Source: Pseudomonas sp. UBA5706
GTDB taxonomy: Bacteria; Pseudomonadota; Gammaproteobacteria; Pseudomonadales; Pseudomonadaceae
Assembly (NCBI RefSeq): GCF_002419965.1
Contig: NZ_DIHC01000006.1
Span: 52,119 to 116,118 of the forward strand
Length of the DNA: 64,000 nucleotides
Direction: 5' to 3'
Notes under the pieces: generated by a model
Database searches by the model: none
What the model saw: the letters and a program-made list of their open reading frames with translations, nothing else
What the model was told of the DNA's origin: nothing
Made by a program: the position numbers and the translations under genes
In this document: one piece after another, positions 16,717 to 26,583 of the stretch
Layout: every line of letters begins with the position of its first letter
Numbering within the stretch: the first letter of the stretch is position 1

Positions 16717-17454
16717 ATGAGCGAGACGAATTCAAACCAACAACCTGTGCGTGATCGGGCACTGGACCTGCTCAAGTGGCTGGCGATGCTAAGCATGGTC
16801 CTCGATCACCTGCGCTATGTGGGCTGGCATGTCGATGGGCTGTACGTGCCAGGGCGCCTGGCATTTGCCTGGTTCTGCCTGGCGATAGCGATGAATGTCG
16901 GGCGTAGCGTGGCGCACGGGAGTCAGACACGGCCAAACTGGAAATACCTGGCATGGCTGGCGGTGTTTTCGGTCGTGGCGGAGTTTCCTTATCGCTTGTA
17001 CATGGCCGAGGACGTGACAACGTTGAATGTTCTGCCGACGCTGGCGTTAGGCCTGTTGATGGCGCAAGGGATGTTCAGCCGTTCGTGGTCGTCGCGAATC
17101 CTGGGGCTTGTGGCGCTGGGTATCGGTGTCGTATTCGGCCCGCAATTGATGTTCGGCACCTATGGCGTGCTGTTACCCAGCGCGTGTCTGTTGGTACTGC
17201 ACAGGTCGCTGTGGCTGGCGGTGCTGCCCGGCGTGGTGTGCCTGTTGAGCAATGAATGGCCGAAGATCATCGACGGCATGCGCTGGGGCGACCCGGTTTC
17301 AATAGGCGCGCTGATTGCCTGCCTGCTCGGGCCGTGGGCGGGGCTTGCGTTGTTGCGCTGGCGCCCGGCGTTCATCGTCTGGCCGATGCGGCGCTGGGCG
17401 TACCTTATTTATCCGCTGCATTTTTTGCTGTTGTTTGGCTTCAGGTGCTTTTAA
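16717..17454 (+). CDS. TraX family integral membrane protein
   Basis: A 245-residue polytopic inner-membrane protein with about seven to eight hydrophobic helices and the TraX family opening DRALDLLKWLAMLSMVLDH. The F-plasmid founder acetylates pilin; chromosomal Pseudomonas members are acyltransferase-like proteins of unknown substrate. There is no conjugation gene nearby, so a pilin role should not be assumed. It is followed by a hairpin whose T-run suits the opposite strand, and by the AT-rich Asn/Asp repeat gene facing it. Confidence 0.85.
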   Translation: MSETNSNQQPVRDRALDLLKWLAMLSMVLDHLRYVGWHVDGLYVPGRLAFAWFCLAIAMNVGRSVAHGSQTRPNWKYLAWLAVFSVVAEFPYRLYMAEDVTTLNVLPTLALGLLMAQGMFSRSWSSRILGLVALGIGVVFGPQLMFGTYGVLLPSACLLVLHRSLWLAVLPGVVCLLSNEWPKIIDGMRWGDPVSIGALIACLLGPWAGLALLRWRPAFIVWPMRRWAYLIYPLHFLLLFGFRCF

Positions 17455-17466
17455 CTCGTATTGGCG

Positions 17467-17494
17467 AAAAAACAGCCCTGCCTTAAACAGGGCT
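17467..17494 (-). terminator. Intrinsic terminator for the Asn/Asp-repeat gene
   Basis: The stem AGCCCTG (17474-17480) pairs with CAGGGCT (17488-17494); on the minus strand it is followed by six T (plus-strand A-run 17467-17472). It lies about 140 bp past the stop of the minus-strand gene ending at 17632 and may also slow transcription arriving from the TraX gene. Confidence 0.75.
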
Positions 17495-17631
17495 CGCACA
17501 TTGGCTTGTTGCAAGGGCCGCGGCTATAGTTTCGCGCTAGCGGGATCCTCTCACGCAGTTGTTCATTGCGCCGGATTAACCGGCGACGCCCTACAACGTC
17601 TAGCACCGCTTACCCCCACGGTGAACGTGGG

Positions 17632-18219
<588 letters not shown>

Positions 18220-18449
18220 TATGGCTTCTCCTTTGCCCGTTTCGTGCCACATGAGTGTCCACCCTTTCAAGGATGTTGATAACTGTCATAAGTGACAGGT
18301 TTTAACTTCCATTCGTCTGAAATTCTATTTGAAGCAGTACATGTGGGGGCTGGACAAACCGCCATCACTGCCATTATCGTCCGCACAGGCCACCGCAGTG
18401 GCCAGCGTCGCTCGGACGGTTCCGGGCGCTTACGTCTTCAGAGGCCAGC

Positions 18450-19667
18450 ATGGCAGACCAAGGTTCGCCGCGCCGTTTTGCGCGCATCGATCGACTCCCC
18501 CCTTACGTGTTCAACATCACTGCCGAGCTGAAAATGGCTGCTCGTCGTCGTGGTGAGGACATCATCGACCTGAGCATGGGCAACCCCGATGGGGCAACGC
18601 CGCCGCACATCGTCGAAAAACTGGTAACCGTCGCCCAACGTGAAGACACTCACGGCTACTCGACTTCGCGTGGCATTCCGCGTCTGCGTCGGGCGATTTC
18701 CAGCTGGTACAAAAAGCGCTTCGAAGTCGACATCGACCCTGAGAGCGAAGCCATCGTCACTATTGGTTCGAAAGAGGGCCTGGCGCACCTGATGCTTGCC
18801 ACCCTCGATCAGGGAGACACGGTGCTGGTGCCCAACCCCAGTTATCCGATTCACATCTACGGTGCCGTGATTGCCGGTGCGCAGGTGCGCTCCGTGCCGC
18901 TGGTGCCGGGTGTGGACTTCTTCGCCGAGCTGGAAAAGGCCATTCGCGGCTCGATTCCAAAGCCGAAGATGATGATCCTGGGCTTCCCGTCCAACCCGAC
19001 CGCGCAGTGCGTGGAGCTGGATTTTTTCGAGCGCGTGGTTGCGCTGGCCAAGCAGTACGACGTGCTGGTGGTGCATGACCTGGCTTACGCCGACATCGTG
19101 TATGACGGCTGGAAAGCCCCGTCGATCATGCAGGTGCCGGGCGCCAAGGACATTGCGGTGGAGTTTTTCACCTTATCCAAGAGCTACAACATGGCGGGCT
19201 GGCGGATCGGTTTCATGGTCGGTAACCCGGAGTTGGTCAACGCTCTGGCGCGGATCAAGAGTTACCACGACTACGGCACCTTCACCCCGCTGCAGGTAGC
19301 GGCCATCGCGGCGCTGGAGGGCGATCAGCAATGCGTGCTCGACATCGCCGAGCAATACCGCCAACGGCGCAATGTGCTGGTCAAGGGTCTGCACGAACTG
19401 GGGTGGATGGTGGAAAACCCCAAAGCGTCGATGTACGTCTGGGCAAAGATTCCCGAAGCCTATGCGCACCTGGGTTCGCTGGAGTTCGCCAAGAAGCTGT
19501 TGCTCGAAGCCAAGGTCTGCGTTTCGCCGGGGGTCGGTTTTGGTGAGTACGGCGACGACCATGTGCGTTTCGCCCTGATCGAGAATCAGGACCGAATTCG
19601 TCAGGCCGTGCGCGGCATTCGCGGGATGTTCCGGGCCGACGGTCAGTTACCTGCAAAATCGGTCTGA
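18450..19667 (+). CDS. alaC: Alanine-type aminotransferase (AlaC/YfdZ family)
   Basis: A 405-residue fold-type I PLP aminotransferase. Visible markers are the N-terminal DLSMGNPDG, the central NPTAQ and HDLAYADIVYDG segments, the PLP lysine in FFTLSKSYNMAGWR, and the C-terminal RFALIEN arginine that binds the substrate carboxylate. The sequence follows the AlaC (YfdZ) branch, which makes alanine from pyruvate and glutamate. Start ATG 18450 has GAGG at 18441-18444. It is a monocistronic gene with a strong terminator. It is not part of betaine breakdown as known, but it would act on the glycine/serine-derived pyruvate pool. Confidence 0.85.
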   Translation: MADQGSPRRFARIDRLPPYVFNITAELKMAARRRGEDIIDLSMGNPDGATPPHIVEKLVTVAQREDTHGYSTSRGIPRLRRAISSWYKKRFEVDIDPESEAIVTIGSKEGLAHLMLATLDQGDTVLVPNPSYPIHIYGAVIAGAQVRSVPLVPGVDFFAELEKAIRGSIPKPKMMILGFPSNPTAQCVELDFFERVVALAKQYDVLVVHDLAYADIVYDGWKAPSIMQVPGAKDIAVEFFTLSKSYNMAGWRIGFMVGNPELVNALARIKSYHDYGTFTPLQVAAIAALEGDQQCVLDIAEQYRQRRNVLVKGLHELGWMVENPKASMYVWAKIPEAYAHLGSLEFAKKLLLEAKVCVSPGVGFGEYGDDHVRFALIENQDRIRQAVRGIRGMFRADGQLPAKSV

Positions 19668-19687
19668 TAGCGGCATCCGCCCCACCC

Positions 19688-19719
19688 AAATCCCCGGCCT
19701 CGCCCGGGGATTTTTGTTT
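19688..19719 (+). terminator. alaC intrinsic terminator
   Basis: The stem AATCCCCGG (19689-19697) pairs with CCCGGGGATT (19703-19712) around a CCTCG loop, with a following T-run. Degenerate copies of this hairpin recur in the repeat array downstream. Confidence 0.9.
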
Positions 19720-20443
19720 GCGCGGTTTCGCCTCTGCCCGGAGGGCGTAGGAGTCCGGCTTGCCGACGATTGGCTGCGGAGCAGTCATAAATTCAGACAA
19801 CGCGATTCTTCTGATACCCCGCATTCACAGGCTCTGCTGCCGGTTCCCGGCAGATCGTCGGCAAGCCGGACTCCTACGGCCTTCGGCCAGAATCAAGGGC
19901 ATGACCGGGTCTGTCTCAATTTGCTCGGCCAAGATATCCGGCCTCGCCCGAGCATTTTGTTTGCGCGGTTTCGCCTCTGCCCGGAGGGCGTAGGAGTCCG
20001 GCTTGCCGACGATTGGCTGCGAAGCAGTCATAAATCCAGACGCCGCGATTCTTCTGATACCCCGCATTCACAGGCTCTGCTGCCGGTTCCCGGCAGATCG
20101 TCGGCAAGCCGGACTCCTACGGCCTTCGGCCAGAATCAAGGGCACGACCGGGTCTGTCTCAATTTGCTCTGCCAAGATATCCGGCGTCGCCCGAGCATTT
20201 TTGTTTGCGCGGTTTCGCCTCTGCCCGGACGCGTACGGCCTTCGGCCAGAATCAAGGGCATGACCGGGTCTGTCTCAATTTGCTCGGCCAAGATATCCGG
20301 CCTCGCCCGAGCATTTTTGTTTGCGCAGTGTCGCCTCTGCCCGGAGGGCGTAGGAGTCCGGCTTGCCGACGATTGGCTGCGAAGCAGTCATAAATTCAGA
20401 CAACGCGACACTTCTGATACCCCGCATTCACCGGCTCTGCAAC
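19690..20443. repeat. Four-unit tandem array of REP doublet plus terminator modules
   Basis: The word TTGCGCGGTT (or TTGCGCAGTG) recurs at 19718, 19961, 20205 and 20321, giving periods of 243, 244 and 116 bp. A full unit has a CTCGCCC...TTTTGTTTG terminator-like piece, an inverted REP pair (GGCGTAGGAGTCCGGCTTGC against its complement GCAAGCCGGACTCCTACGGC), and a CAAGGGCATGACCGGGTCTG spacer. The third unit has lost about 128 bp including the left REP. Frames running through the array are artefacts. It fills most of the 911-bp gap between alaC and glyA. Confidence 0.9.
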
Positions 20444-20578
20444 CCATGTCGTAAACGCGCCTTTGTGTGGCGTGCGCAGGCATCTGGGCAGTCTGCGTCA
20501 GCCCTACCATCGCTCCAAAGGGCAATTCGAAAGCCCTGTCGATCATTCAGGCGCCGCGCCGCCGCTGGGAGAACCGCG

Positions 20579-21832
20579 ATGTTCAGCAAGCTAGACCAGA
20601 TCCAGGGTTATGACGATGCACTGTTGGCTGCTATGAACGCCGAAGATCAGCGTCAGGAAGATCATATCGAGCTGATCGCCTCGGAGAACTACACCAGCAA
20701 GCGCGTGATGCAGGCTCAGGGCAGCGGCCTGACCAACAAATACGCCGAAGGCTATCCCGGCAAGCGCTACTACGGCGGTTGCGAACACGTCGATAAGGTC
20801 GAACAACTGGCCATCGATCGCGCCAAGCTGCTGTTCGGCGCCGACTATGCCAACGTCCAGCCGCATTCCGGCTCTTCGGCCAACAGCGCCGTTTACCTGG
20901 CCTTGCTGCAGGCGGGCGATACGATTCTGGGCATGAGCCTGGCCCACGGCGGCCACTTGACCCATGGTGCCAAGGTGTCGTCCTCGGGCAAGCTGTACAA
21001 CGCCGTGCAGTACGGTATCGACACGACCACCGGCCTGATCGATTACGACGAAGTCGAGCGCCTGGCGGTCGAACACCAGCCGAAAATGATCGTTGCCGGT
21101 TTCTCGGCCTACTCCAAGACCCTGGACTTTCCACGCTTCCGCCAGATCGCTGACAAAGTGGGCGCACTGTTGTTCGTCGACATGGCCCACGTCGCCGGGC
21201 TGGTCGCCGCTGGCCTGTACCCGAACCCGCTGCCGTATGCCGATGTGGTCACCACCACCACCCACAAGACCCTGCGTGGGCCACGTGGCGGGCTGATCCT
21301 GGCCAAGGCCAACGAAGACATCGAGAAAAAGCTTAATTCCGCTGTATTTCCGGGTGCACAGGGCGGCCCGCTGATGCACGTCATCGCGGGCAAGGCGGTG
21401 TGTTTCAAAGAGGCGATGGAGCCTAGTTTCAAGGCGTATCAGCAGCAAGTGATCGACAACGCCCAGGCCATGGCGCAGGTGTTCATCGAGCGCGGTTACG
21501 ACGTGGTGTCCGGCGGCACCGACAACCATTTGTTCCTCGTCAGCCTCATCCGTCAGGGCCTGACCGGTAAAGACGCCGACGCCGCGCTGGGTCGGGCACA
21601 CATCACCGTCAACAAGAACGCCGTACCCAACGATCCGCAGTCGCCGTTCGTGACTTCGGGCCTGCGCATTGGCACCCCGGCGGTCACCACTCGCGGTTTC
21701 AAAGTCACCCAATGCATCACGCTGGCCGGTTGGATCTGCGACATCCTCGATAACCTGGGCGATGCCGATGTCGAGGCCAACGTTGCAGGCCAGGTTGCCG
21801 CGCTGTGCGCCGATTTCCCGGTCTACCGCTGA
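20579..21832 (+). CDS. glyA: Serine hydroxymethyltransferase
   Basis: A 417-residue PLP enzyme, full length for the family, interconverting glycine plus 5,10-methylene-THF and serine plus THF. The PLP lysine motif is TTTTHKTLRGPRGG; the N-terminal HIELIASENY segment is also typical. It is the first gene of the sarcosine block, starting 15 nt before soxB after its stop. Here it captures the one-carbon unit released by sarcosine oxidase, turning betaine-derived glycine into serine. The open frame extends upstream into the repeat array, but ATG 20579 with GGGAG at 20567-20571 is the real start. Confidence 0.97.
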   Translation: MFSKLDQIQGYDDALLAAMNAEDQRQEDHIELIASENYTSKRVMQAQGSGLTNKYAEGYPGKRYYGGCEHVDKVEQLAIDRAKLLFGADYANVQPHSGSSANSAVYLALLQAGDTILGMSLAHGGHLTHGAKVSSSGKLYNAVQYGIDTTTGLIDYDEVERLAVEHQPKMIVAGFSAYSKTLDFPRFRQIADKVGALLFVDMAHVAGLVAAGLYPNPLPYADVVTTTTHKTLRGPRGGLILAKANEDIEKKLNSAVFPGAQGGPLMHVIAGKAVCFKEAMEPSFKAYQQQVIDNAQAMAQVFIERGYDVVSGGTDNHLFLVSLIRQGLTGKDADAALGRAHITVNKNAVPNDPQSPFVTSGLRIGTPAVTTRGFKVTQCITLAGWICDILDNLGDADVEANVAGQVAALCADFPVYR

Positions 21833-21847
21833 GACAGGAGGAGCACC

Positions 21848-23098
21848 ATGCAGCATTACTCAGGCTTCGGCCTCTTCAAACACTCCCTCAGCCACCACGA
21901 AAACTGGCAGCGCATGTGGCGTACGCCGACCCCGAAAAAAGTCTATGACGTGGTTATTGTTGGTGGCGGTGGGCACGGGCTGGCGACGGCCTACTACCTG
22001 GCCAAGGAACACGGCATTACTAATGTGGCGGTGGTCGAGAAGGGCTGGCTGGGCGGTGGCAACACCGCCCGCAATACCACCATCGTGCGATCCAACTATT
22101 TGTGGGACGAATCGGCTCACCTGTACGAACACGCGATGAAACTGTGGGAAGGCCTGTCTCAGGACCTGAACTACAACGTCATGTTCTCCCAGCGCGGCGT
22201 CTACAACCTGTGCCATACGCTGCAGGACATGCGCGACTCCGAACGCCGCGTCAGCGCCAACCGCTTGAACGGCGTGGATGGCGAACTGCTCAACGGCAAG
22301 CAAGTGGCCGAAGAGATTCCGTATCTGGATTGCTCCCGAAACACCCGCTACCCGATCATCGGCGCAACCGTGCAACGTCGCGGCGGTGTCGCCCGTCATG
22401 ACGCCGTGGCCTGGGGCTTTGCCCGCGCCGCCGACGCCTTGGGCGTGGACCTGATTCAACAGACCGAGGTGACCGGCTTTCGCAAGGAAAACGGCGTGTG
22501 CATTGGCGTCGAAACCAACAAAGGCTTCATCGGCGCCAATCGGGTCGGTGTGGTGACTGCCGGTAACTCCGGGCACATGGCCAAGCTTGCCGGTTTCCGG
22601 CTGCCGGTCGAATCGCATCCACTGCAAGCGCTGGTGTCCGAGCCGATCAAGCCGATTATCGACAGCGTGATCATGTCCAACGCCGTGCACGGGTATATCA
22701 GCCAGTCCGACAAGGGCGACCTGGTGATCGGTGCCGGCATCGACGGCTGGGTCGGCTACGGTCAGCGCGGTTCGTACCCGGTGATCGAGCACACCATTCA
22801 GGCCATCGTCGAGATGTTCCCGGTGCTGTCGCGCGTGCGTATGAACCGTCAGTGGGGCGGCATCGTCGACACCACGCCGGACGCCTGCCCGATCATTTCC
22901 AAGACCCCTGTGCCGAACATGTTCTTCAACTGTGGTTGGGGTACCGGCGGCTTCAAGGCAACGCCGGGCTCGGGCAACGTATTTGCCGCAAGCCTTGCCA
23001 AGGGTGAAATGCACCCGCTGGCCAAACCTTTCTCAATCGACCGTTTCCACAATGGCGCATTGATCGATGAACACGGCGCTGCGGCTGTCGCGCACTAA
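21848..23098 (+). CDS. soxB: Sarcosine oxidase beta subunit
   Basis: A 416-residue flavoprotein subunit of heterotetrameric sarcosine oxidase. The FAD-binding Rossmann motif is DVVIVGGGGHGLATAYYLAK near residue 35. The C-terminal GWGTGGFKATPGSG segment closes the flavin site. With SoxA, SoxD and SoxG it oxidises sarcosine to glycine, giving H2O2 and 5,10-methylene-THF when THF is present. It starts 15 nt after glyA with a GGAGGAG-type ribosome site, and soxD follows after 21 nt. Confidence 0.97.
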   Translation: MQHYSGFGLFKHSLSHHENWQRMWRTPTPKKVYDVVIVGGGGHGLATAYYLAKEHGITNVAVVEKGWLGGGNTARNTTIVRSNYLWDESAHLYEHAMKLWEGLSQDLNYNVMFSQRGVYNLCHTLQDMRDSERRVSANRLNGVDGELLNGKQVAEEIPYLDCSRNTRYPIIGATVQRRGGVARHDAVAWGFARAADALGVDLIQQTEVTGFRKENGVCIGVETNKGFIGANRVGVVTAGNSGHMAKLAGFRLPVESHPLQALVSEPIKPIIDSVIMSNAVHGYISQSDKGDLVIGAGIDGWVGYGQRGSYPVIEHTIQAIVEMFPVLSRVRMNRQWGGIVDTTPDACPIISKTPVPNMFFNCGWGTGGFKATPGSGNVFAASLAKGEMHPLAKPFSIDRFHNGALIDEHGAAAVAH

Positions 23099-23119
23099 CC
23101 GCTCACAGGAGAAACTCCG

Positions 23120-23443
23120 ATGCTGCACATCTTCTGTCCTCACTGTGGCGAACTGCGCTCCGAAGAGGAATTCCACCCCTCAGGCCAGGCCCACATCCCG
23201 CGTCCACTGGATCCGGCGGCCTGCACCGACGCCGAGTGGGGCGACTACATGTTCTTTCGCGACAATTCGCGCGGCCAGCACCACGAGCTGTGGATTCATG
23301 CCGCCGGTTGCCGTCAGTATTTCAACGTTACGCGCAACACCATGACGTACGAAATTCTCGAAACCTACCCGATTGGCACCCAGCCTCAGTTCAGTGAAAC
23401 ACCGGCGTCTGCAATCAAGAACACGCAGGGAGATCAGGTATGA
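23120..23443 (+). CDS. soxD: Sarcosine oxidase delta subunit
   Basis: A 107-residue zinc-binding subunit. The ligand set expected from the crystallised enzyme is visible: Cys6 and Cys9 (FCPHCG) plus His60 and Cys64 (IHAAGC). It stabilises the SoxBDAG complex. The gene overlaps soxA by 4 nt (ATGA), so the two are translationally coupled. Confidence 0.97.
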   Translation: MLHIFCPHCGELRSEEEFHPSGQAHIPRPLDPAACTDAEWGDYMFFRDNSRGQHHELWIHAAGCRQYFNVTRNTMTYEILETYPIGTQPQFSETPASAIKNTQGDQV

Positions 23444-26400
23444 GCCAGTCCAATCGCCTGCCCAACGGTGGTCGCATCGACCGCAGCAAGGTCCTGAACT
23501 TCAGTTTCAACGGCCAGACCTATCAGGGTTTTGAAGGCGACACCCTGGCCGCAGCCCTGCTGGCCAATGGCGTCGACATCATTGGTCGCAGCTTCAAATA
23601 CTCGCGTCCTCGCGGCATCTTTGCAGCGGGTTCCGAAGAGCCCAACGCGGTGTTGCAGATCGGTGCTACCGAAGCCACGCAGATCCCCAACGTGCGCGCC
23701 ACGCAACAGGCGCTGTACTCGGGTCTGGTCGCGACCAGCACCAACGGCTGGCCGAGCGTGAACACTGACATGATGGGAATTCTCGGCAAGGTCGGCGGCA
23801 AACTGATGCCACCGGGCTTCTACTACAAAACCTTCATGTACCCGCAATCGTTCTGGATGACCTACGAGAAGTACATTCGCAAGGCTGCAGGTCTTGGGCG
23901 TTCACCGACTGAAATCGACCCTGACACCTACGACAACATGAACCAGCACTGTGACGTGCTGGTGGTCGGCGCAGGCCCTGCCGGTCTCGCGGCTGCCCTG
24001 GCTGCCGCACGCACTGGCGCTCGAGTGATCGTTGCCGACGAACAGGAAGAGTTCGGCGGCAGTCTGCTGGACTCCCGCGAAAGCCTCGATGGCAAACCCG
24101 CAGCGGAGTGGGTCGCCACCGTCGTTGCCGAGCTCAAGGGGCTGGACAATGTGGTGCTGCTGCCACGCGCCACGGTCAACGGCTATCACGACCACAATTT
24201 CCTGACCATTCACGAGCGCCTGACCGATCATCTCGGCGACCGTGCGCCCATCGGCCAGGTGCGTCAGCGCATGCACCGCGTCCGCGCCAAACGTGTGGTG
24301 CTGGCAAGCGGGACTCACGAGCGTCCGCTGGTGTATGGCAATAACGACGTGCCGGGCAACATGCTGGCCGGGGCTGTTTCAACCTATGTCCGCCGCTATG
24401 GTGTGGCACCGGGCAAAAAACTGGTGCTATCGACCAACAACGACTACGCCTATCGCGTTGCGCTGGACTGGCTTGATGCCGGTCTGCAAGTGGTCGCCGT
24501 GGCCGATGCGCGCCACAACCCGCGCGGCGCGCTGGTGGAAGAGGCGCGTGCCAAAGGTATCCGCATCCTCACCGGCAGCGCGGTGATCGAAGCCCGCGGC
24601 AGCAAGCGCGTGAGTGGCGCCCGCGTTGCAGCCATCGACGTCAAAGCGCACAAGGTCACCAGCCCCGGCGAATGGCTGGACTGTGATCTGGTGGCCAGCT
24701 CCGGCGGCTACAGCCCGATCGTGCACTTGGCGTCGCACCTGGGTGGCAAGCCGGTCTGGCGTGAAGACATCCTCGGTTTCGTACCGGGTGAAGCGCCGCA
24801 GAAGCGCATCTGCGTCGGTGGCGTGAACGGGGTGTATGCACTGGGTGATGCGCTTGCCGACGGTTTTGAAGGTGGCGTACGTGCCGCCAGCGAAGCTGGT
24901 TTCCAGCCCGTCGAAGGCGTGATTCCAAAAGCGCTGAGCCGCGTAGAGGAACCGACATTGGCGCTGTTCCAGGTGCCCCATGAGAAATCCACAACCCGTG
25001 CGCCGAAGCAATTCGTCGATCTGCAGAACGACGTGACAGCCGCTGGCATCGAACTGGCGACCCGCGAAGGTTTCGAGTCGGTCGAGCACGTCAAGCGTTA
25101 CACCGCCCTGGGCTTCGGCACCGATCAGGGCAAGCTGGGCAACGTCAACGGCCTGGCCATCGCGGCCCGTTCGCTGAACGTCACGATCCCGGAAATGGGC
25201 ACTACCATGTTCCGCCCGAACTACACGCCGGTGACGTTTGGCGCGGTAGCCGGCCGGCATTGCGGCCACATCTTCGAGCCTGTGCGCTTCACCGCGCTGC
25301 ACGCTTGGCACGTCAAGAATGGCGCCGAATTCGAAGACGTCGGTCAGTGGAAACGTCCGTGGTATTTCCCCAAGGCCGGAGAAGATATTCATGCGGCGGT
25401 GCGTCGCGAATGCAAGGCCGTGCGTGACAGCGTCGGCCTGCTGGACGCCTCGACCCTGGGCAAGATCGACATTCAGGGCCCCGATGCACGGGAGTTTCTG
25501 AACCGCATCTACACCAACGCCTGGACCAAGCTCGACGTGGGCAAAGCGCGCTACGGTCTGATGTGCAAGGAAGACGGCATGGTCTTCGACGACGGCGTGA
25601 CCGCCTGCGTCGCCGACAACCACTTCATCATGACCACCACCACGGGCGGCGCAGCCCGCGTGCTGCAGTGGCTGGAGATCTATCAGCAAACCGAGTGGCC
25701 GGACCTGAGGGTGTACTTCACCTCGGTGACCGACCATTACGCGACTCTGACCCTGTCGGGCCCGAACAGTCGCAAGCTGCTCAGCGAAGTGACCGACATC
25801 GACCTGGGGCGTGAAGCCTTCCCGTTCATGACCTGGAAAGAAGGTCTGGTCGGTGGCGTACCCGCTCGCGTTTTCCGGATTTCCTTCACTGGCGAGCTTT
25901 CCTACGAAGTGAACATTCAGGCCGACTACGCCATGGGCGTGCTGGAAAAAATTGCCGAGGCTGGCAAGCAGTTCAACCTGACGCCGTACGGCACCGAGAC
26001 CATGCACGTGCTGCGGGCCGAGAAGGGTTTCATCATCGTCGGTCAGGACACCGACGGCTCGATGACGCCGGACGACCTGAACATGGGCTGGTGCGTCGGT
26101 CGTACCAAGCCGTTCTCGTGGATCGGCCAGCGCGGGATGAACCGCGAAGACTGCTTACGTGAAGACCGCAAGCAGTTGGTGGGCCTCAAGCCCGTTGATC
26201 CGAACACGTGGCTGCCAGAGGGCGCGCAGTTGGTGTTCGATCCGAAACAGTCGATCCCGATGACGATGGTCGGCCACGTGACATCGAGCTACGCAGCCAA
26301 CTCGCTGGGTTACTCGTTTGCCATGGGCGTGGTCAAGGGCGGCCTGAAACGCATGGGTGAGCGGGTGTTTTCCCCGCAGGCGGATGGATCGGTGATCGAG

Positions 26401-26460
26401 GCCGAGATCGTGTCCTCGGTGTTCTTTGATCCGAAGGGTGAGCGGCAGAACGTGGAGTAA
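23440..26460 (+). CDS. soxA: Sarcosine oxidase alpha subunit
   Basis: A 1006-residue subunit of the usual length. The N-terminal [2Fe-2S]-ferredoxin-like fold without the cluster (about 10-100, SFKYSRPRG) leads to a Rossmann domain (CDVLVVGAGPAGLAAAL near 168-185) that binds the dinucleotide. The C-terminal 400 residues are a GcvT/aminomethyltransferase-type folate domain, where the imine carbon is moved to THF. It is the core of heterotetrameric sarcosine oxidase. A REP-like sequence lies between its stop and soxG. Confidence 0.97.
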   Translation: MSQSNRLPNGGRIDRSKVLNFSFNGQTYQGFEGDTLAAALLANGVDIIGRSFKYSRPRGIFAAGSEEPNAVLQIGATEATQIPNVRATQQALYSGLVATSTNGWPSVNTDMMGILGKVGGKLMPPGFYYKTFMYPQSFWMTYEKYIRKAAGLGRSPTEIDPDTYDNMNQHCDVLVVGAGPAGLAAALAAARTGARVIVADEQEEFGGSLLDSRESLDGKPAAEWVATVVAELKGLDNVVLLPRATVNGYHDHNFLTIHERLTDHLGDRAPIGQVRQRMHRVRAKRVVLASGTHERPLVYGNNDVPGNMLAGAVSTYVRRYGVAPGKKLVLSTNNDYAYRVALDWLDAGLQVVAVADARHNPRGALVEEARAKGIRILTGSAVIEARGSKRVSGARVAAIDVKAHKVTSPGEWLDCDLVASSGGYSPIVHLASHLGGKPVWREDILGFVPGEAPQKRICVGGVNGVYALGDALADGFEGGVRAASEAGFQPVEGVIPKALSRVEEPTLALFQVPHEKSTTRAPKQFVDLQNDVTAAGIELATREGFESVEHVKRYTALGFGTDQGKLGNVNGLAIAARSLNVTIPEMGTTMFRPNYTPVTFGAVAGRHCGHIFEPVRFTALHAWHVKNGAEFEDVGQWKRPWYFPKAGEDIHAAVRRECKAVRDSVGLLDASTLGKIDIQGPDAREFLNRIYTNAWTKLDVGKARYGLMCKEDGMVFDDGVTACVADNHFIMTTTTGGAARVLQWLEIYQQTEWPDLRVYFTSVTDHYATLTLSGPNSRKLLSEVTDIDLGREAFPFMTWKEGLVGGVPARVFRISFTGELSYEVNIQADYAMGVLEKIAEAGKQFNLTPYGTETMHVLRAEKGFIIVGQDTDGSMTPDDLNMGWCVGRTKPFSWIGQRGMNREDCLREDRKQLVGLKPVDPNTWLPEGAQLVFDPKQSIPMTMVGHVTSSYAANSLGYSFAMGVVKGGLKRMGERVFSPQADGSVIEAEIVSSVFFDPKGERQNVE

Positions 26461-26462
26461 GC

Positions 26463-26533
26463 CGATTCGCGGATAAATCCGCTCCCACATTGGACTGCTG
26501 TGTCCTGTGAGGGCGGATTATTCGCGATTGCTG
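26463..26533. repeat. REP-like inverted pair between soxA and soxG
   Basis: The words TTCGCGGATAAATCCGC and GGGCGGATTATTCGCG, in opposite orientation about 30 bp apart, form a small REP-type hairpin inside the sox operon. Such elements often stabilise upstream mRNA. Confidence 0.6.
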
Positions 26534-26583
26534 CCCCGCGATGCTTGGTCCGATGAAACGACAGAATTCAACACAGGTGCTCT

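Noticed and set aside
19690..20443. Tandem repeats considered as a CRISPR array
   Set aside because: Units are about 243 bp with internal inverted REP pairs and no short direct repeats with unique spacers; no cas genes are present.
20363..20578. N-terminal extension of glyA
   Set aside because: The extra 72 codons are repeat-array sequence; the family start is ATG 20579 with a good ribosome site.
24427..26007. 526-codon minus-strand frame opposite soxA
   Set aside because: A shadow frame of high-GC codon bias; soxA is fully supported.
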